Notes: generated by a model from the letters alone, not told the origin. Shown: positions 8,441-18,070, counted from the stretch's first letter. The stretch is 64,000 nucleotides of DNA from Burkholderia pseudomultivorans (GCF_902499075.1 NZ_CABVPP010000029.1:1-64000); one strand, 5' to 3'. A program made the numbers and translations.

Positions 8441-10498
8441 ATGGCGGACAATACGTACTTCCCACATTCGGAAGCGGCACGCGCGACGGACATGCCGAGC
8501 GGCGGTGGAGCGCGCGGCCGTTTCGCGCAGCAGCGCTGGCGCGTGCTGTTGCCGTTCGCCGCGATCGGGCTGATCGTCGCGGGCGCATTTGCGGCGCCGC
8601 TGCTCGCGATGCGCTTCGAACGCGAGCAGCGCCACGAGCAGCTGATTTCGGACACGCTATGGGCGCAGCAGTCGCTCGGCTTCGAGGCGCAGCGGCTTGC
8701 CGAGGCGATGCAGATCGTCGGCACGGATCTCGCGGCCGATCCCGCGCCGGACCTGTTCATGCGACGCGCGGCGGAATTGCTGCAGCGCAGCCCCGAAGTG
8801 GTCGCGCTGTGCCGGCTCGAACGCGCGCTCGCCGCGATGCAGTGCTTTCCCGGCGGCCCCGCGGGCGCCGCGATATCGCATGACGCGGCAGCCGCGGAAT
8901 GGCGCGATACGGCCGAGCGCGCGCGGCGGCTCGGCCGTCCGGTCGCATCGCTCGCCGACGCACAGGCGGGCGCGCCGCGTGTCGCATTGCTCGTCGTGCC
9001 GGCGCCGGGCGGCTCGGGCCGCGCGATGGCCGCGCTCGTATCGATCGAGCGGCTGCTGACCGCGACGCTGCCGTGGTGGTTCGCGCATGAGAATGCGATC
9101 ACGCTGACCGATCCGCGCGGCGACCTGATCGCCGTGCACGATCCGCGCGTCAAGGGGCGCGGCGTCTACACGCACCGGATCGAAGTCGGCTTCGCCGACC
9201 AGACGTTCTACCTCGATGCGAACAGCACGCGCGGGCCGCCGTACCTGGTGCCGAACCTGCTGAGCGGCGCCGTCGCCGCGTTGTCGCTGCTGCTTGCGTG
9301 GTCGGTCTGGCGGCTGTGGCGCGACCTGGTGCGCCGGGCCCGCGCCGAATATGCGCTGCGCGAGCAGCAGGCGCTGCGCCAGGCGATGGAGGACTCGCTG
9401 GTGTCGGGCCTGCGCACGCGCGATCTCGACGGCCGCATTACCTACGTGAACGCCGCGTTCTGCGAGATGGTCGGTTATCGCGCCGACGAACTGATCGGCT
9501 GCGCGCCGCCGATGCCTTACTGGGCGCCCGAGTTTTCGGAGCGCTCGTCGCAGCGCCACGCGCAACTGCTGTCGGGCACGCTGCCGCGCCACGCGTACGA
9601 ATCGGTGTTCCTGCGCCGCGACGGCGAGCGGCTGACCGTGCTGATCAACGAGGCGCCGCTGCGCGACGGCACCGGGCGGCAGGTCGGCTGGACCGCGTCG
9701 ATCGTCGACATCAGCGAGCAGAAGCGCACGCAGGAGCTGCAGCGCACGCAGAACGAGCAGCTGCATCACATGTCGCGCGTGATGACGATGGGGGAGATGG
9801 CGTCCGCGCTCGCGCACGAACTGAACCAGCCGCTCGCCGCGGCCAACAGCTACTGCACCGCGGCGTTGAACCTGATGACCGACGAAGCGCCGCAGGACGA
9901 TGCCGGCGGCCCGCGCGAACTGCTCGCGAAGGGACGGCACCAGGTCGAGCGGGCCGGCCAGATCATCCGGCGGGTTCAGCAGTTCGTGCGCAAGACCACG
10001 CCGTCGCTCGGGCCGGTCGCGCCCGATGCGGCGATCGCCGGCTTGCTGCCGCTCGTGCAGTTGCAGACCAGCCGCTCCGGAGAGCGCGTCGACACGATGC
10101 TCGAACCCGCGTTGCCGCCGGTGCTGGCCGATCGCGTGCTGCTCGAACAGGTGCTGCTGAATCTCACGCGCAACGCGTTCGACGCAATGGCGCATCTGCC
10201 GGCGCCGGAGCGGATCGTGCTGATTCGCGCGGAGCGGCGCGCGGCGACGGACGGCGATCCGGCCGTCGTGCGGGTCAGCGTGCAGGATCGCGGGCGCGGG
10301 CTGCCGGACGACGCGCGCGACGCGCTGGAGCGGCCGTTCTTCACGACCAAGCCGGACGGCATGGGGATGGGCATCGCGGTCTGCCGCTCGGCGCTCGAGA
10401 CGATGCACTCGCGTTTGCGCCATGCGCCGTGCGGCGACGGCGCGTGTTTCCACTTCGATTTGCGGATTGCCGACGAGTCATGCGGAACCTCTACCTGA
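8441..10498 (+). CDS. Sensor histidine kinase with periplasmic sensor and PAS domain (DctB/FixL-like)
   Basis: Membrane sensor kinase of 685 residues. It has a membrane span at about 35-57, a large periplasmic sensor domain to about 270, a second span at about 271-290, a PAS domain at about 312-428 (ending WTASIVDISEQKRTQE), and a kinase core. His459 lies in ASALAHELNQPLAAANSY, typical of the FixL/DctB class. The ATP-binding boxes are LLNLTRNAFDAM, DRGRGLP and GMGMGIAV. The start at 8441 avoids the earlier in-frame ATG at 8387, which lies only 15 bp from the divergent dctP start. It probably senses the TRAP substrate. Confidence 0.9.
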   Translation: MADNTYFPHSEAARATDMPSGGGARGRFAQQRWRVLLPFAAIGLIVAGAFAAPLLAMRFEREQRHEQLISDTLWAQQSLGFEAQRLAEAMQIVGTDLAADPAPDLFMRRAAELLQRSPEVVALCRLERALAAMQCFPGGPAGAAISHDAAAAEWRDTAERARRLGRPVASLADAQAGAPRVALLVVPAPGGSGRAMAALVSIERLLTATLPWWFAHENAITLTDPRGDLIAVHDPRVKGRGVYTHRIEVGFADQTFYLDANSTRGPPYLVPNLLSGAVAALSLLLAWSVWRLWRDLVRRARAEYALREQQALRQAMEDSLVSGLRTRDLDGRITYVNAAFCEMVGYRADELIGCAPPMPYWAPEFSERSSQRHAQLLSGTLPRHAYESVFLRRDGERLTVLINEAPLRDGTGRQVGWTASIVDISEQKRTQELQRTQNEQLHHMSRVMTMGEMASALAHELNQPLAAANSYCTAALNLMTDEAPQDDAGGPRELLAKGRHQVERAGQIIRRVQQFVRKTTPSLGPVAPDAAIAGLLPLVQLQTSRSGERVDTMLEPALPPVLADRVLLEQVLLNLTRNAFDAMAHLPAPERIVLIRAERRAATDGDPAVVRVSVQDRGRGLPDDARDALERPFFTTKPDGMGMGIAVCRSALETMHSRLRHAPCGDGACFHFDLRIADESCGTST

Positions 10499-11097
10499 TC
10501 GACGACGACGACGTCATTCGCGATGCGCTCGACGCGCTGTTCCGCTCGCGCGGGCTGGCCGCGCGAGCGTTCGGCGACGCACGCGCATTTCTCGATGCGT
10601 GGCGCGAAGGCGGGCTCGCGCGTGCGCCCGCCTGCCTGCTGATCGATGTCCGGATGCCGGGGATGAGCGGCTTCGAGCTGTTCGCGCAACTGCGCGACGC
10701 GGGGCTGGGCGCGCATCATGCGGTGGTGTTCCTGACCGGGCACGGCGACATTCCGATGGCGGTCGACGCGTTGCGGGCGGGCGCCTACGATTTCCTCGAA
10801 AAGCCGTTTTCCGACAACCGGCTGGTCGACCGCGTGGTCGCCGGGCTCGATCATGCGTACGCGCATGCGGCGCCGCCCGAAGCGACACCCGACGAGCGCT
10901 TCGCGAACCTGACGCCGCGCGAGCGCGCGATCGCCGAGCGGATCGTCGCCGGCTGCACGAACCGGGAAATCGCCGATGCGCTGCGCATCAGCGTGCGGAC
11001 CGTCGAGGTGCACCGCGCGCGGGTGTTCGAGAAGCTCGACGTGAAGAATGCGATCGGGCTCGCGCAGTTGCGGGCGCGCACCGCGCGACCCGCATAG
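10480..11097 (+). CDS. FixJ/TodT-type response regulator (receiver + LuxR HTH)
   Basis: Response regulator of 205 residues. The receiver has LYLIDDDDVIRDAL, phospho-acceptor Asp56 in LIDVRMPGMSG, and the KPF lysine in DFLEKPFSDNRL. A C-terminal LuxR-type helix-turn-helix (about 145-200) reads LTPRERAIAERIVAGCTNRE, then RTVEVHRARVFEKL. The start at 10480 overlaps the kinase gene by 19 bp, so the two are coupled. It lacks the AAA+ domain of the classical DctD, so this TRAP operon is probably not sigma-54 dependent. That conclusion is inference from domain content. Confidence 0.92.
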   Translation: MRNLYLIDDDDVIRDALDALFRSRGLAARAFGDARAFLDAWREGGLARAPACLLIDVRMPGMSGFELFAQLRDAGLGAHHAVVFLTGHGDIPMAVDALRAGAYDFLEKPFSDNRLVDRVVAGLDHAYAHAAPPEATPDERFANLTPRERAIAERIVAGCTNREIADALRISVRTVEVHRARVFEKLDVKNAIGLAQLRARTARPA

Positions 11098-11151
11098 CAT
11101 CCGCGGTCGGCGGGCACGGGCCGGCCGCCGTTCCCGCGCACCGCGCGCACG

Positions 11152-13527
11152 TCAGTACGTGCGGCCGAGCTGCAGATAGATGTTGCGCCGGCCGCCCGGC
11201 GCGAGTGCGACGCCCATGTACAGCGGGCCGAACGCGGTCGACAGGCTCGTGAAGAACGTATAGCTCTGCTTGAGCACGCCGCCGCCGACCTTCACGCCGC
11301 TCGACCACACGTTGCCGACTTCCGCGCTTGCGCCGACCGACAGCGCCTTGATCGGCGACGCGTTGAACGTCATCAGCTGATTCATGTAGGTCACGTTGCC
11401 GTATGCGAGCTCGTTGCCGGTCAGCTGGTCGGCTGCATACGCGGCCAGATGCTGGAACCCGCCGAGCGTGAAGTTGAACGCGTTGATCAGGTTGGTGCCG
11501 CCGATGCTCTTGCCGCCTTCGATCGTCGCGCTGACGCTGTGCCGGCCGAACTGCTGCGCGATCATCGCCTTGCCGTAGATCTCGGTATAGGGCGTATTGG
11601 AAATCCCGTCGCCGAACTCCTGCGCGGACTGGCTGTTGTGCGACCACAGCGAGCGTTCGACGCGGAATTCGGTGAAGTAACCGCGGCGCGGGAACATCGG
11701 ATCGTCGAGCTGATCGATCACGAGCCGCGCGCGCGCGGTCAGCGCCTGCGACGAGAAGCTCGGCCAGAACAGCGTCCCGGTGGTGTCGTCGATCGGCAGG
11801 TTGTAGTTCGGCGAGCCGTGCCCGGTCGCGTAGCCGATGCCCATCCGGAAGTCGCCGAGCCGGGCGATCGGCAGGCCGAAGTCGATCCCGGTGCGTGCCG
11901 TCTGCATCAGGTACTGGTTCAGCTTCACTTCGCCGCTGTCGTCGTACAGGTTGACGTAGCGGCGCTGGTATTCCGCATAGGGCGAAATATACAAACCGTA
12001 GGCGGCCGGCAACGGCTGGCGCAATTCGACGCGCGCCGACTGCAGGTCGCTGCCGACCGTCGCATCCGCGCGGAACTCGAGGCCCGATTCGGTGAGCCAC
12101 GGCCGCCGGTAGCCGACATGCAGGCGGAAGCCGCCCTCGTCGGTCGAGCTGCTCGACATGCCGAGGCCGAACAACAGGAAATTCGGCCCCCAGTATTTTT
12201 CGCGCGCATCGATCTCGAGCACGTTGTCGTCGCCGTGGCTCACGATCTGCTGCGTGACGCTCTCGAAGTTGCCGCCCGTCGTCAGGCCGAGCAGGTCCTG
12301 GCTGACTTCCTTCGGATCGTAGATGTCGCCGCGCTTCACGTGCAGCGCGTCGCTGACGACGCGCTTGGGCACGCCGCCGCTCGTCTTGATCTCGATGCGC
12401 GTGATCCGGATCGGCGGCGGCAGCGGCTGCGCGTGCGCGGACCGGTAGGCCGCATAGTCGGCGGGCGACAGCGCGAAACGCCTGAGCCGCGGCAGCGCGG
12501 CGGTCGCCGCGGCCTCGCCGGCGGCGATCGCCTGCTTCGCGTTCTGGAAGTCGGTGAACGCGAGCGAGCCGAGATCGGGCGTGAGCAGCACGTCCTGCGC
12601 GTCGAGCTGCTTGCGCTGCGCCGTCACGTTCTGGCGGATCAGGATGCCGACCATCTGCTGCATCACGTCGGCCGGCGACGCGAGCGCGTCGAGCGGGCGC
12701 AGCGGCGAGCCGATGTCGACGGCGATCACGACCTGCGCGCCCATCTGGCGCGCGGTGTCGACCGGCAGGTTGCTGACCAGGCCGCCGTCGACGAGTGCGC
12801 GGCCGTTGATCTCGGCCGGCGCGAACAAGCCCGGCATCGCCATGCTCGCGCGGATCGCGAGCGGCAGCGAACCGCGGTCGAGCACGACCATCTGGCCCGT
12901 CTGCAGGTCGGTGGCGACCGCGCGGTACGGGATCGGCAGCTGGTCGAACGGCTGGTTGGTCGGCACGGCGGCGGTCCAGTCCGCGAGCAGCGCCTGCAGC
13001 CGGTTGCCCTGCACGAGGCCGGCCGGCGCCTTCACGCCTTTCTTGCCGAAGCCGAGCGTCAGGCCGTTGATGTACAGGCGCTCGTCTTCGCGGCTGCTTT
13101 GCGGGAGATCCGCGCGCTCGGTCACGTCGAAGGCGATGTCCGCGAGATTGACCTCCGACAGGCGCTTCTGCATCTCGTCGGCCGCCATGCCGCTCGCGTA
13201 CAGCCCGCCGACCACGGCGCCCATGCTGGTGCCCGCGACGCAGTCGACCGGGATGCGGTTCTCCTCGAGCACCTTCAGCACGCCGAGGTGTGCGTAGCCG
13301 CGCGCGCCGCCGCCGGACAGCACGAGGCCGATCGACGGGCGGCCGGCCGGGCCGCCGTCGGCCGTGCATGCGTGCGCGGGCGCGGTCGGCGCGGGAGCGG
13401 CGGCAGAAGCGGCGGCGGGTGCGGAGGCCGGCAGGGATTGCGCGGCGACCGTGCTGCAGCAAAGGGCGACGAGCGTCGAGCAGAGCGGGCGCACCCCCGG
13501 CCAGCGGAAGAAGACAAGCGCTGTCAT
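11152..13527 (-). CDS. Patatin-like phospholipase fused to an outer-membrane beta-barrel (PlpD-like, type Vd autotransporter)
   Basis: A protein of 791 residues made of three parts. After a signal peptide (cleavage near AAQ-SLP) and an Ala/Pro-rich linker comes a patatin domain (about 65-290). It has the oxyanion loop GGGARG (72-77), the nucleophile Ser101 in GTSMG, and the catalytic Asp247 in DGG. A single POTRA-like segment (about 375-450) follows, then a 16-strand-type surface-antigen barrel that ends in a terminal aromatic residue (LQLGRTY). This is the layout of PlpD, a type Vd secreted lipase. It should reach the outer membrane through the Bam machinery. It is convergent with the FixJ-type regulator gene and stands alone. 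Confidence 0.9.
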   Translation of the reverse strand: MTALVFFRWPGVRPLCSTLVALCCSTVAAQSLPASAPAAASAAAPAPTAPAHACTADGGPAGRPSIGLVLSGGGARGYAHLGVLKVLEENRIPVDCVAGTSMGAVVGGLYASGMAADEMQKRLSEVNLADIAFDVTERADLPQSSREDERLYINGLTLGFGKKGVKAPAGLVQGNRLQALLADWTAAVPTNQPFDQLPIPYRAVATDLQTGQMVVLDRGSLPLAIRASMAMPGLFAPAEINGRALVDGGLVSNLPVDTARQMGAQVVIAVDIGSPLRPLDALASPADVMQQMVGILIRQNVTAQRKQLDAQDVLLTPDLGSLAFTDFQNAKQAIAAGEAAATAALPRLRRFALSPADYAAYRSAHAQPLPPPIRITRIEIKTSGGVPKRVVSDALHVKRGDIYDPKEVSQDLLGLTTGGNFESVTQQIVSHGDDNVLEIDAREKYWGPNFLLFGLGMSSSSTDEGGFRLHVGYRRPWLTESGLEFRADATVGSDLQSARVELRQPLPAAYGLYISPYAEYQRRYVNLYDDSGEVKLNQYLMQTARTGIDFGLPIARLGDFRMGIGYATGHGSPNYNLPIDDTTGTLFWPSFSSQALTARARLVIDQLDDPMFPRRGYFTEFRVERSLWSHNSQSAQEFGDGISNTPYTEIYGKAMIAQQFGRHSVSATIEGGKSIGGTNLINAFNFTLGGFQHLAAYAADQLTGNELAYGNVTYMNQLMTFNASPIKALSVGASAEVGNVWSSGVKVGGGVLKQSYTFFTSLSTAFGPLYMGVALAPGGRRNIYLQLGRTY

Positions 13528-13766
13528 TGTGGAATACCTGGCGTGATCGGGCGTCGGAGGCCTGCCGGGAGCAGGCAAGACCGAGAGATTACCGTGTTTT
13601 ACAGCGGCCGCGCGAGCGGCCGTTTCGGAGTCTGTCGGGTGCGGCCGGCGGCTTTCGGCAATTTCGTCGCGAAAAAATCATCGGAATTGCCTAAAGTATC
13701 GGAACGATTTGCCGCTAGTTTCGTGATGGGGCGGTGTGTGGTCCGTTCGTACAACAAAGGCTCGAT

Positions 13767-14801
13767 ATGTCGACACCGCTGTTCGGAAAGTTGTTTGCGC
13801 AACCCGTCGCGATCGACCCGGGGACGGCGAGTACCCGAATCTATACGCACGAGCGCGGCGTGGTGCTGAACCAGCCGTCGGTCGTGTGCTTCCGCAAGTC
13901 GGGCGGCGCCGACGCGCGGCCGACGCTCGAGGCGGTCGGCGAACTCGCGAAGGCGCTGCTCGGCCGCGAACCGGGCCATCTCGAAGCGGTGCGGCCGATG
14001 CAGCACGGCGTGATCGCCGATGCGCACGCGGCCGAACAGATGATCCGCCGGTTCATCGACATGTCGCGCACGCGTTCGCGGTTCGGCCGCCGCGTCGAGG
14101 TGACGCTGTGCGTGCCGTCCGACGCGACGCCCGTCGAGCGCCGCGCGATTCGCGAGGCCGCGTTCGCGGCCGGCGTGTCCGAGGTCGCGCTGATCGAGGA
14201 ATCGCTGGCCGCCGGGCTCGGCGCGGGCCTGCCCGTGACCGAGCCGGTCGGCTCGATGGTGATCGACATCGGCGGCGGTACGACCGAGGTCGCGGTGATT
14301 GCGCTCGGCGGGATCGTCTATCGCGAGGCGATCCGGGTCGGCGGCAACCAGTTCGACGAGGCGATCGTCAATCACGTTCGCAGCCTGTATCGCGTGCTGC
14401 TCGGCGAGCAGACCGCCGAGCACGTGAAGAAGACGATCGGTTCGGCGACGAGCGCGGTACCGCGCATGTCGACGCGCGCGGTCGGTCGCGGCGTCGAGGA
14501 CGGGCTGCCGCGCTCGATCGAGCTGTCCAATCACGATGTCGCGGACGCGCTGGCCGCGCCGCTGAAGCAGGTGATCGGCGCGGTGAAGTCGGTGCTGGAG
14601 AACGCGCCGGCCGAACTCGTGACCGACATCGCGCATCGCGGCATCGTGCTGACGGGCGGCGGCGCGCTGCTCGCGGATCTCGAGCGGCTGCTGTACGACG
14701 AGACCGGGCTGAGCGCGCGGATCGCCGCCGAGCCGGCCACCTGCGCGGTGCGCGGCGCCGGCGAGGCGATGGGGCGGCTCGCGATGTGTCCGGTGGATTG
14801 A
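13767..14801 (+). CDS. MreB/Mbl-family actin-like protein (orphan paralogue)
   Basis: A bacterial actin homologue of 344 residues. It has the phosphate-1 loop AIDPGTASTRIY (the usual form is DLGTANT), the phosphate-2 loop VIDIGGGTTEVAV (about 165-177) and the adenosine loop IVLTGGGALLADL. No mreC, mreD, pbp2 or rodA lies nearby, so this is not the main rod-shape cluster. Arg/Ser substitutions near the first phosphate loop and an extra segment KSGGADARPTLEA make it look like a divergent second copy. It may polymerise under particular conditions, but its role is unknown. It starts 239 bp from the divergent patatin gene. Confidence 0.88.
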   Translation: MSTPLFGKLFAQPVAIDPGTASTRIYTHERGVVLNQPSVVCFRKSGGADARPTLEAVGELAKALLGREPGHLEAVRPMQHGVIADAHAAEQMIRRFIDMSRTRSRFGRRVEVTLCVPSDATPVERRAIREAAFAAGVSEVALIEESLAAGLGAGLPVTEPVGSMVIDIGGGTTEVAVIALGGIVYREAIRVGGNQFDEAIVNHVRSLYRVLLGEQTAEHVKKTIGSATSAVPRMSTRAVGRGVEDGLPRSIELSNHDVADALAAPLKQVIGAVKSVLENAPAELVTDIAHRGIVLTGGGALLADLERLLYDETGLSARIAAEPATCAVRGAGEAMGRLAMCPVD

Positions 14802-15051
14802 CGCGCGAAGGCGCGCGCCATGGCAGCGTGACGCGCCCATTCCGAAAGACCGACGAGATTGAACGACCATACGTTCCAACGGGGCCTCGCGGCCCGAATC
14901 GGCCGCCTGCTGGCCGTCGTCCGGCGCGGCCGTCGGGGTGCGACACCGTCCGGCGCGACCGGGTGATCGCTGCGCACGTTCGCCGTTCTGGCCTATCCTG
15001 TGCGAAACACGCGACGCGCGCCGCGCGTGGCGTTTCGACCCAGGAGCATCG

Positions 15052-17271
15052 ATGCCGAATCACGACGAAGCAACGACGACCCAGGCGCCGCAAGTCGCGC
15101 CTGCTCCCCCGGCCAAAGCGTCGGGCCCCGCCTTCATCGCCCCGGAAGCCGACTCGCAGGCGCCCGCGCGCAACAACCAGTACGTGCTGAAATCCGGCGA
15201 CGCATTCGTGGTCAGCGACGCGCTCGGCGATATCGGCGGCCGCGACGACGGCCTGTTCGTCGACGACATGCGCGTGCTGTCGAAATGGCGCCTGACGTTC
15301 GGCGGCCGCGCGCCGTCGCTGCTGTCGGGCGCGACCAGCGCCGACAACGCGTCGTTCACCGCGCACCTGACGAACCGCCCGCTGCCGCCGCTCGGCGGCC
15401 ACGAGACGCCGGAGGGCGTGATCCATATCGAACGGCAGCGCGTGCTCGCGGGGGACGTGCTGTACGAGGCGCTGACGCTGACCAACTACGGCGCGAGCGA
15501 GGCCGAGGTGCCGCTGTCGGTGTCGTTCGCGGCCGATTTCAAGGACATGTTCGAAGTGCGCGGCACGCCGCGGCCGAAGCGCGGCACGGCCGCCGCGCCG
15601 CGCGTCGAGGCGGGCGCGGTGCGGCTGCGCTACGACGGCCTCGACGGCGTCGAGCGCAACGTGACCGTGAATTTCTCGCCGGCGCCCGATACGCTGTCGG
15701 TCGACCGCGCCGACTACACGCTGACGATCGCCGCGCAGGCGTGCATCTCGATCTACCTGACCGTCGACGCGACGCTCGGGCCGCGGCCGACCGAAGCGCC
15801 GGGCTGCGGCCGCGTCGCGCTGCGCACGGCGCTCGTCGGCGTGCACCGTACGATGCGCGCGCGGCGCGAGACGATGGCGCGCGTGCGCACCGGCAACCCG
15901 TTGTTCGACGCATGGCTCGACCGTTCGCTCGCGGATCTCGGGCTGCTGACCACGCAGCTCGACACGGGGCCGTACCCGTACGCGGGCATTCCGTGGTTCT
16001 CGACGCCGTTCGGCCGCGACGCGGTGATCACGTCGCTGCAGATGCTGTGGCTGGAGCCGTCGCTCGCGCGCGGTGTGCTGCGTTTCCTCGCCGAGCATCA
16101 GGCGCGCGAGACGTCCGCGTTTCGCGATGCGGAGCCCGGCAAGATCATGCACGAGTTCCGCCGCAGCGAGATGGCCGCGACCGGCGAGGTGCCGTTCGCG
16201 CTGTATTACGGCGGCGTCGACACGACGCCGCTGTTCATCGTGCTGGCGGGCGCGTATGCGGAACACACCGGCGACGACGCGCTGATCGACGAGCTGTGGC
16301 CGGCGCTCGAACGCGCCGCGCAGTGGGTGATCGACAAGTGCGACCGCAGTCCTTACGGGCTGCTCGATTACCAGCGCACGTCGGAGCGCGGCCTGGCGAA
16401 CCAGGGCTGGAAGGACAGCCACGATTCGGTGTTCCACGCGGACGGCCGCTTCCCGGACGGCCCGATCGCGCTGGTCGAAGTGCAGGCGTATGCGTGCGCG
16501 GCGCTCGACGCGATGGCCGCGTGCTCGAAGCGGCGCGGCCATGCGGCCGACGCGACGCGTTATGCGCTGCGCGCGAAGACGCTGCGCGAGCAGGTCGATG
16601 CACTGTTCTGGATGCCGGAAGGCGACTTCTACGGGATCGCGCTCGACGGTCACGGCGAGCTGTGCCGCGTGCTCGCGTCGAATGCGGGGCATCTGCTCGC
16701 GTTCGGGCTGCCCGACGCCGAACGCGGCGCGGCGGTCGCCGGCGCGCTCGGCTCGACGCTGTTCCAGACCGGCTGGGGGATCCGCACGCTCGCGGCCGGC
16801 CAGCCGCGTTTCAACCCGATGGCCTATCACAACGGTTCGGTATGGCCGCACGACAACGCGCTGATCGCGCGCGGCCTCGCGCGCTACGGCGACAAGACGG
16901 CCGCGGTGAACCTGCTGCGCTCGCTGTTCGAGGCCGCGGTGAGCTTCGAGATGCGCTTGCCGGAGCTGTTCTGCGGCTTCCCGCGCCGGCGCGGCGAGCC
17001 GCCGACCGCGTATCCGGTTGCGTGCCTGCCGCAGGCGTGGGCGGCCGGGGCGCCGTTCATGATGCTGCAGGCGTGTCTCGGCGTCAGCGTCGACGCGGCG
17101 CGCCATGAAGTGCGCGTCGAGCGCCCGGCGCTGCCGGAGGGCGTCGACTGGCTGCGGATCGACGACCTGCGGGTCGGCGACGAAAGCGTGTCGCTGACGT
17201 TCCGCCGCGTCGACGGGCAGGTGGTCGCGGCTGCCGAGCCGGGACGCGTGAAGGTGGTGGCGGTGCTGTAG
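15052..17271 (+). CDS. Amylo-alpha-1,6-glucosidase / glycogen-debranching-family protein
   Basis: Cytoplasmic protein of 739 residues. An N-terminal all-beta debranching-enzyme domain (about 35-260, starting YVLKSGDAFVVSDALGDIGG) precedes an alpha/alpha-barrel glycosidase domain. The barrel carries IPWFSTPFGRDAVITSLQML, NQGWKDSHDSV (about 449-459) and YHNGSVWPHDNALIARG, all features of the bacterial amylo-alpha-1,6-glucosidase family. The start at 15052 has AGGAG at 15042-15046. The family acts on alpha-glucans or on glucosyl donors and acceptors in trehalose and sucrose metabolism; the exact reaction is not visible. The neighbouring genes give no pathway context. Confidence 0.88.
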   Translation: MPNHDEATTTQAPQVAPAPPAKASGPAFIAPEADSQAPARNNQYVLKSGDAFVVSDALGDIGGRDDGLFVDDMRVLSKWRLTFGGRAPSLLSGATSADNASFTAHLTNRPLPPLGGHETPEGVIHIERQRVLAGDVLYEALTLTNYGASEAEVPLSVSFAADFKDMFEVRGTPRPKRGTAAAPRVEAGAVRLRYDGLDGVERNVTVNFSPAPDTLSVDRADYTLTIAAQACISIYLTVDATLGPRPTEAPGCGRVALRTALVGVHRTMRARRETMARVRTGNPLFDAWLDRSLADLGLLTTQLDTGPYPYAGIPWFSTPFGRDAVITSLQMLWLEPSLARGVLRFLAEHQARETSAFRDAEPGKIMHEFRRSEMAATGEVPFALYYGGVDTTPLFIVLAGAYAEHTGDDALIDELWPALERAAQWVIDKCDRSPYGLLDYQRTSERGLANQGWKDSHDSVFHADGRFPDGPIALVEVQAYACAALDAMAACSKRRGHAADATRYALRAKTLREQVDALFWMPEGDFYGIALDGHGELCRVLASNAGHLLAFGLPDAERGAAVAGALGSTLFQTGWGIRTLAAGQPRFNPMAYHNGSVWPHDNALIARGLARYGDKTAAVNLLRSLFEAAVSFEMRLPELFCGFPRRRGEPPTAYPVACLPQAWAAGAPFMMLQACLGVSVDAARHEVRVERPALPEGVDWLRIDDLRVGDESVSLTFRRVDGQVVAAAEPGRVKVVAVL

Positions 17272-17367
17272 CGGCGCGCGGCGCGGACGTTGCGCGATGT
17301 CGCGTCACGTTCGCGCGCAGCGGCATAGAATCGTCCCATGACCCTTGAGCGAACGCGGAGGCATACG

Positions 17368-17619
17368 ATGACGACCGACAACCGGCCCGACGACGGCGAG
17401 CACAAGCTCGAGAATCTCGAAGCGGCGGTCGACCACCTGCACAAGTCGATCGAGTCGCAGAGCATCGCGGTCGGCGCGGCGAAGGGCATTCTGTTCAGCC
17501 TGATCGAGACGCTGGGCGCGCTGATCGGCGATCCGGACCTGCCCGAGCATGCGCGCTCGGGCTACGAGGCGCTGCGCGACAAGGCGAGCGAACTGCGCGG
17601 CGGGCTCGAGCGGCACTGA
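17368..17619 (+). CDS. Small conserved hypothetical protein
   Basis: An 83-residue, mostly helical acidic protein with no recognised domain. Its centre reads LEAAVDHLHKSIESQS, then GILFSLIETLGALIGD, an amphipathic pattern without a clear membrane span. A GGAGG at 17357-17361, six bases before the ATG at 17368, supports this start over the ATG at 17338. A hairpin eight bases after its stop probably ends the transcript. The function is unknown. Confidence 0.65.
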   Translation: MTTDNRPDDGEHKLENLEAAVDHLHKSIESQSIAVGAAKGILFSLIETLGALIGDPDLPEHARSGYEALRDKASELRGGLERH

Positions 17620-17626
17620 ACGTCGG

Positions 17627-17648
17627 GCGCCGGCGTGCGCGCCGGCGC
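17627..17648 (+). terminator. Probable terminator hairpin
   Basis: A perfect 9-bp G/C stem, GCGCCGGCG with CGCCGGCGC, closes a TGCG loop right after the small gene. There is no U tract, as is common in high-G+C genomes. Confidence 0.5.
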
Positions 17649-17684
17649 TGCCCGATTCCGGGGAGGGCGCGCAAAACCCCGTGC

Positions 17685-17749
17685 GCTCAACGAGTTAGCG
17701 GCGCGATGCGCAGGATATCCACAAGCTTGCCAACACAATCTGTGGAGAA
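17685..17749 (+). repeat. 65-bp DnaA-box-like repeat, copy 1 of 7
   Basis: First of three copies between the small gene and penR. The right half holds ATATCCACA (17715-17723), a central TTGCCAACA and TGTGGAGAA (17741-17749). The last, read on the other strand, is TTCTCCACA. Both outer nonamers differ from the DnaA box TTATCCACA by one base. The left half (GCTCAACGAGTTAG) is the most diverged of the set. Confidence 0.85.
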
Positions 17750-17839
17750 CCGGCGCGTCGTGCGCGTGCGATGCGCGCGAATGCCAACCGGCCGCCGTCG
17801 CGCTGACCCGTGCGGCCCTGTGCCGAAAATATTCAGTTG

Positions 17840-17904
17840 TATCAAGATGTTACGTGCCGCGTCAGCAGGATATCCACAGGCTTGCCAACAAAATCTGTGG
17901 ACAA
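17840..17904 (+). repeat. 65-bp DnaA-box-like repeat, copy 2 of 7
   Basis: Same unit and orientation as copy 1, 155 bp further on. It has ATATCCACA at 17870-17878 and TGTGGACAA at 17896-17904, with 17 bp between them. The left part reads TATCAAGATGTTA. Confidence 0.88.
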
Positions 17905-18005
17905 GACCCGCCCGATTGCATCGCATGGGTTGGTGATGCGGGCGGCGCGCGACGTTTGTGCGCGCGCGCTGCCCGATGTCCGCGTCGGCGCGGTAAATCG
18001 TGCGC

Positions 18006-18070
18006 GATCAAGGACTTGGCGCCCGGGTACCCAGGATATCCACATCCTTGCCAACACTTTCTGTGGACAA
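18006..18070 (+). repeat. 65-bp DnaA-box-like repeat, copy 3 of 7
   Basis: It has GATCAAGGACTTGG at the left, ATATCCACA at 18036-18044 and TGTGGACAA at 18062-18070. It ends 12 bp from the stop codon of penR, so it lies at the 3' end of that gene. Confidence 0.88.

Noticed and set aside
13767-14801. The main rod-shape mreBCD locus
   Set aside because: No mreC, mreD, mrdA or rodA follows and the nucleotide loop is diverged, so it was called a paralogue.
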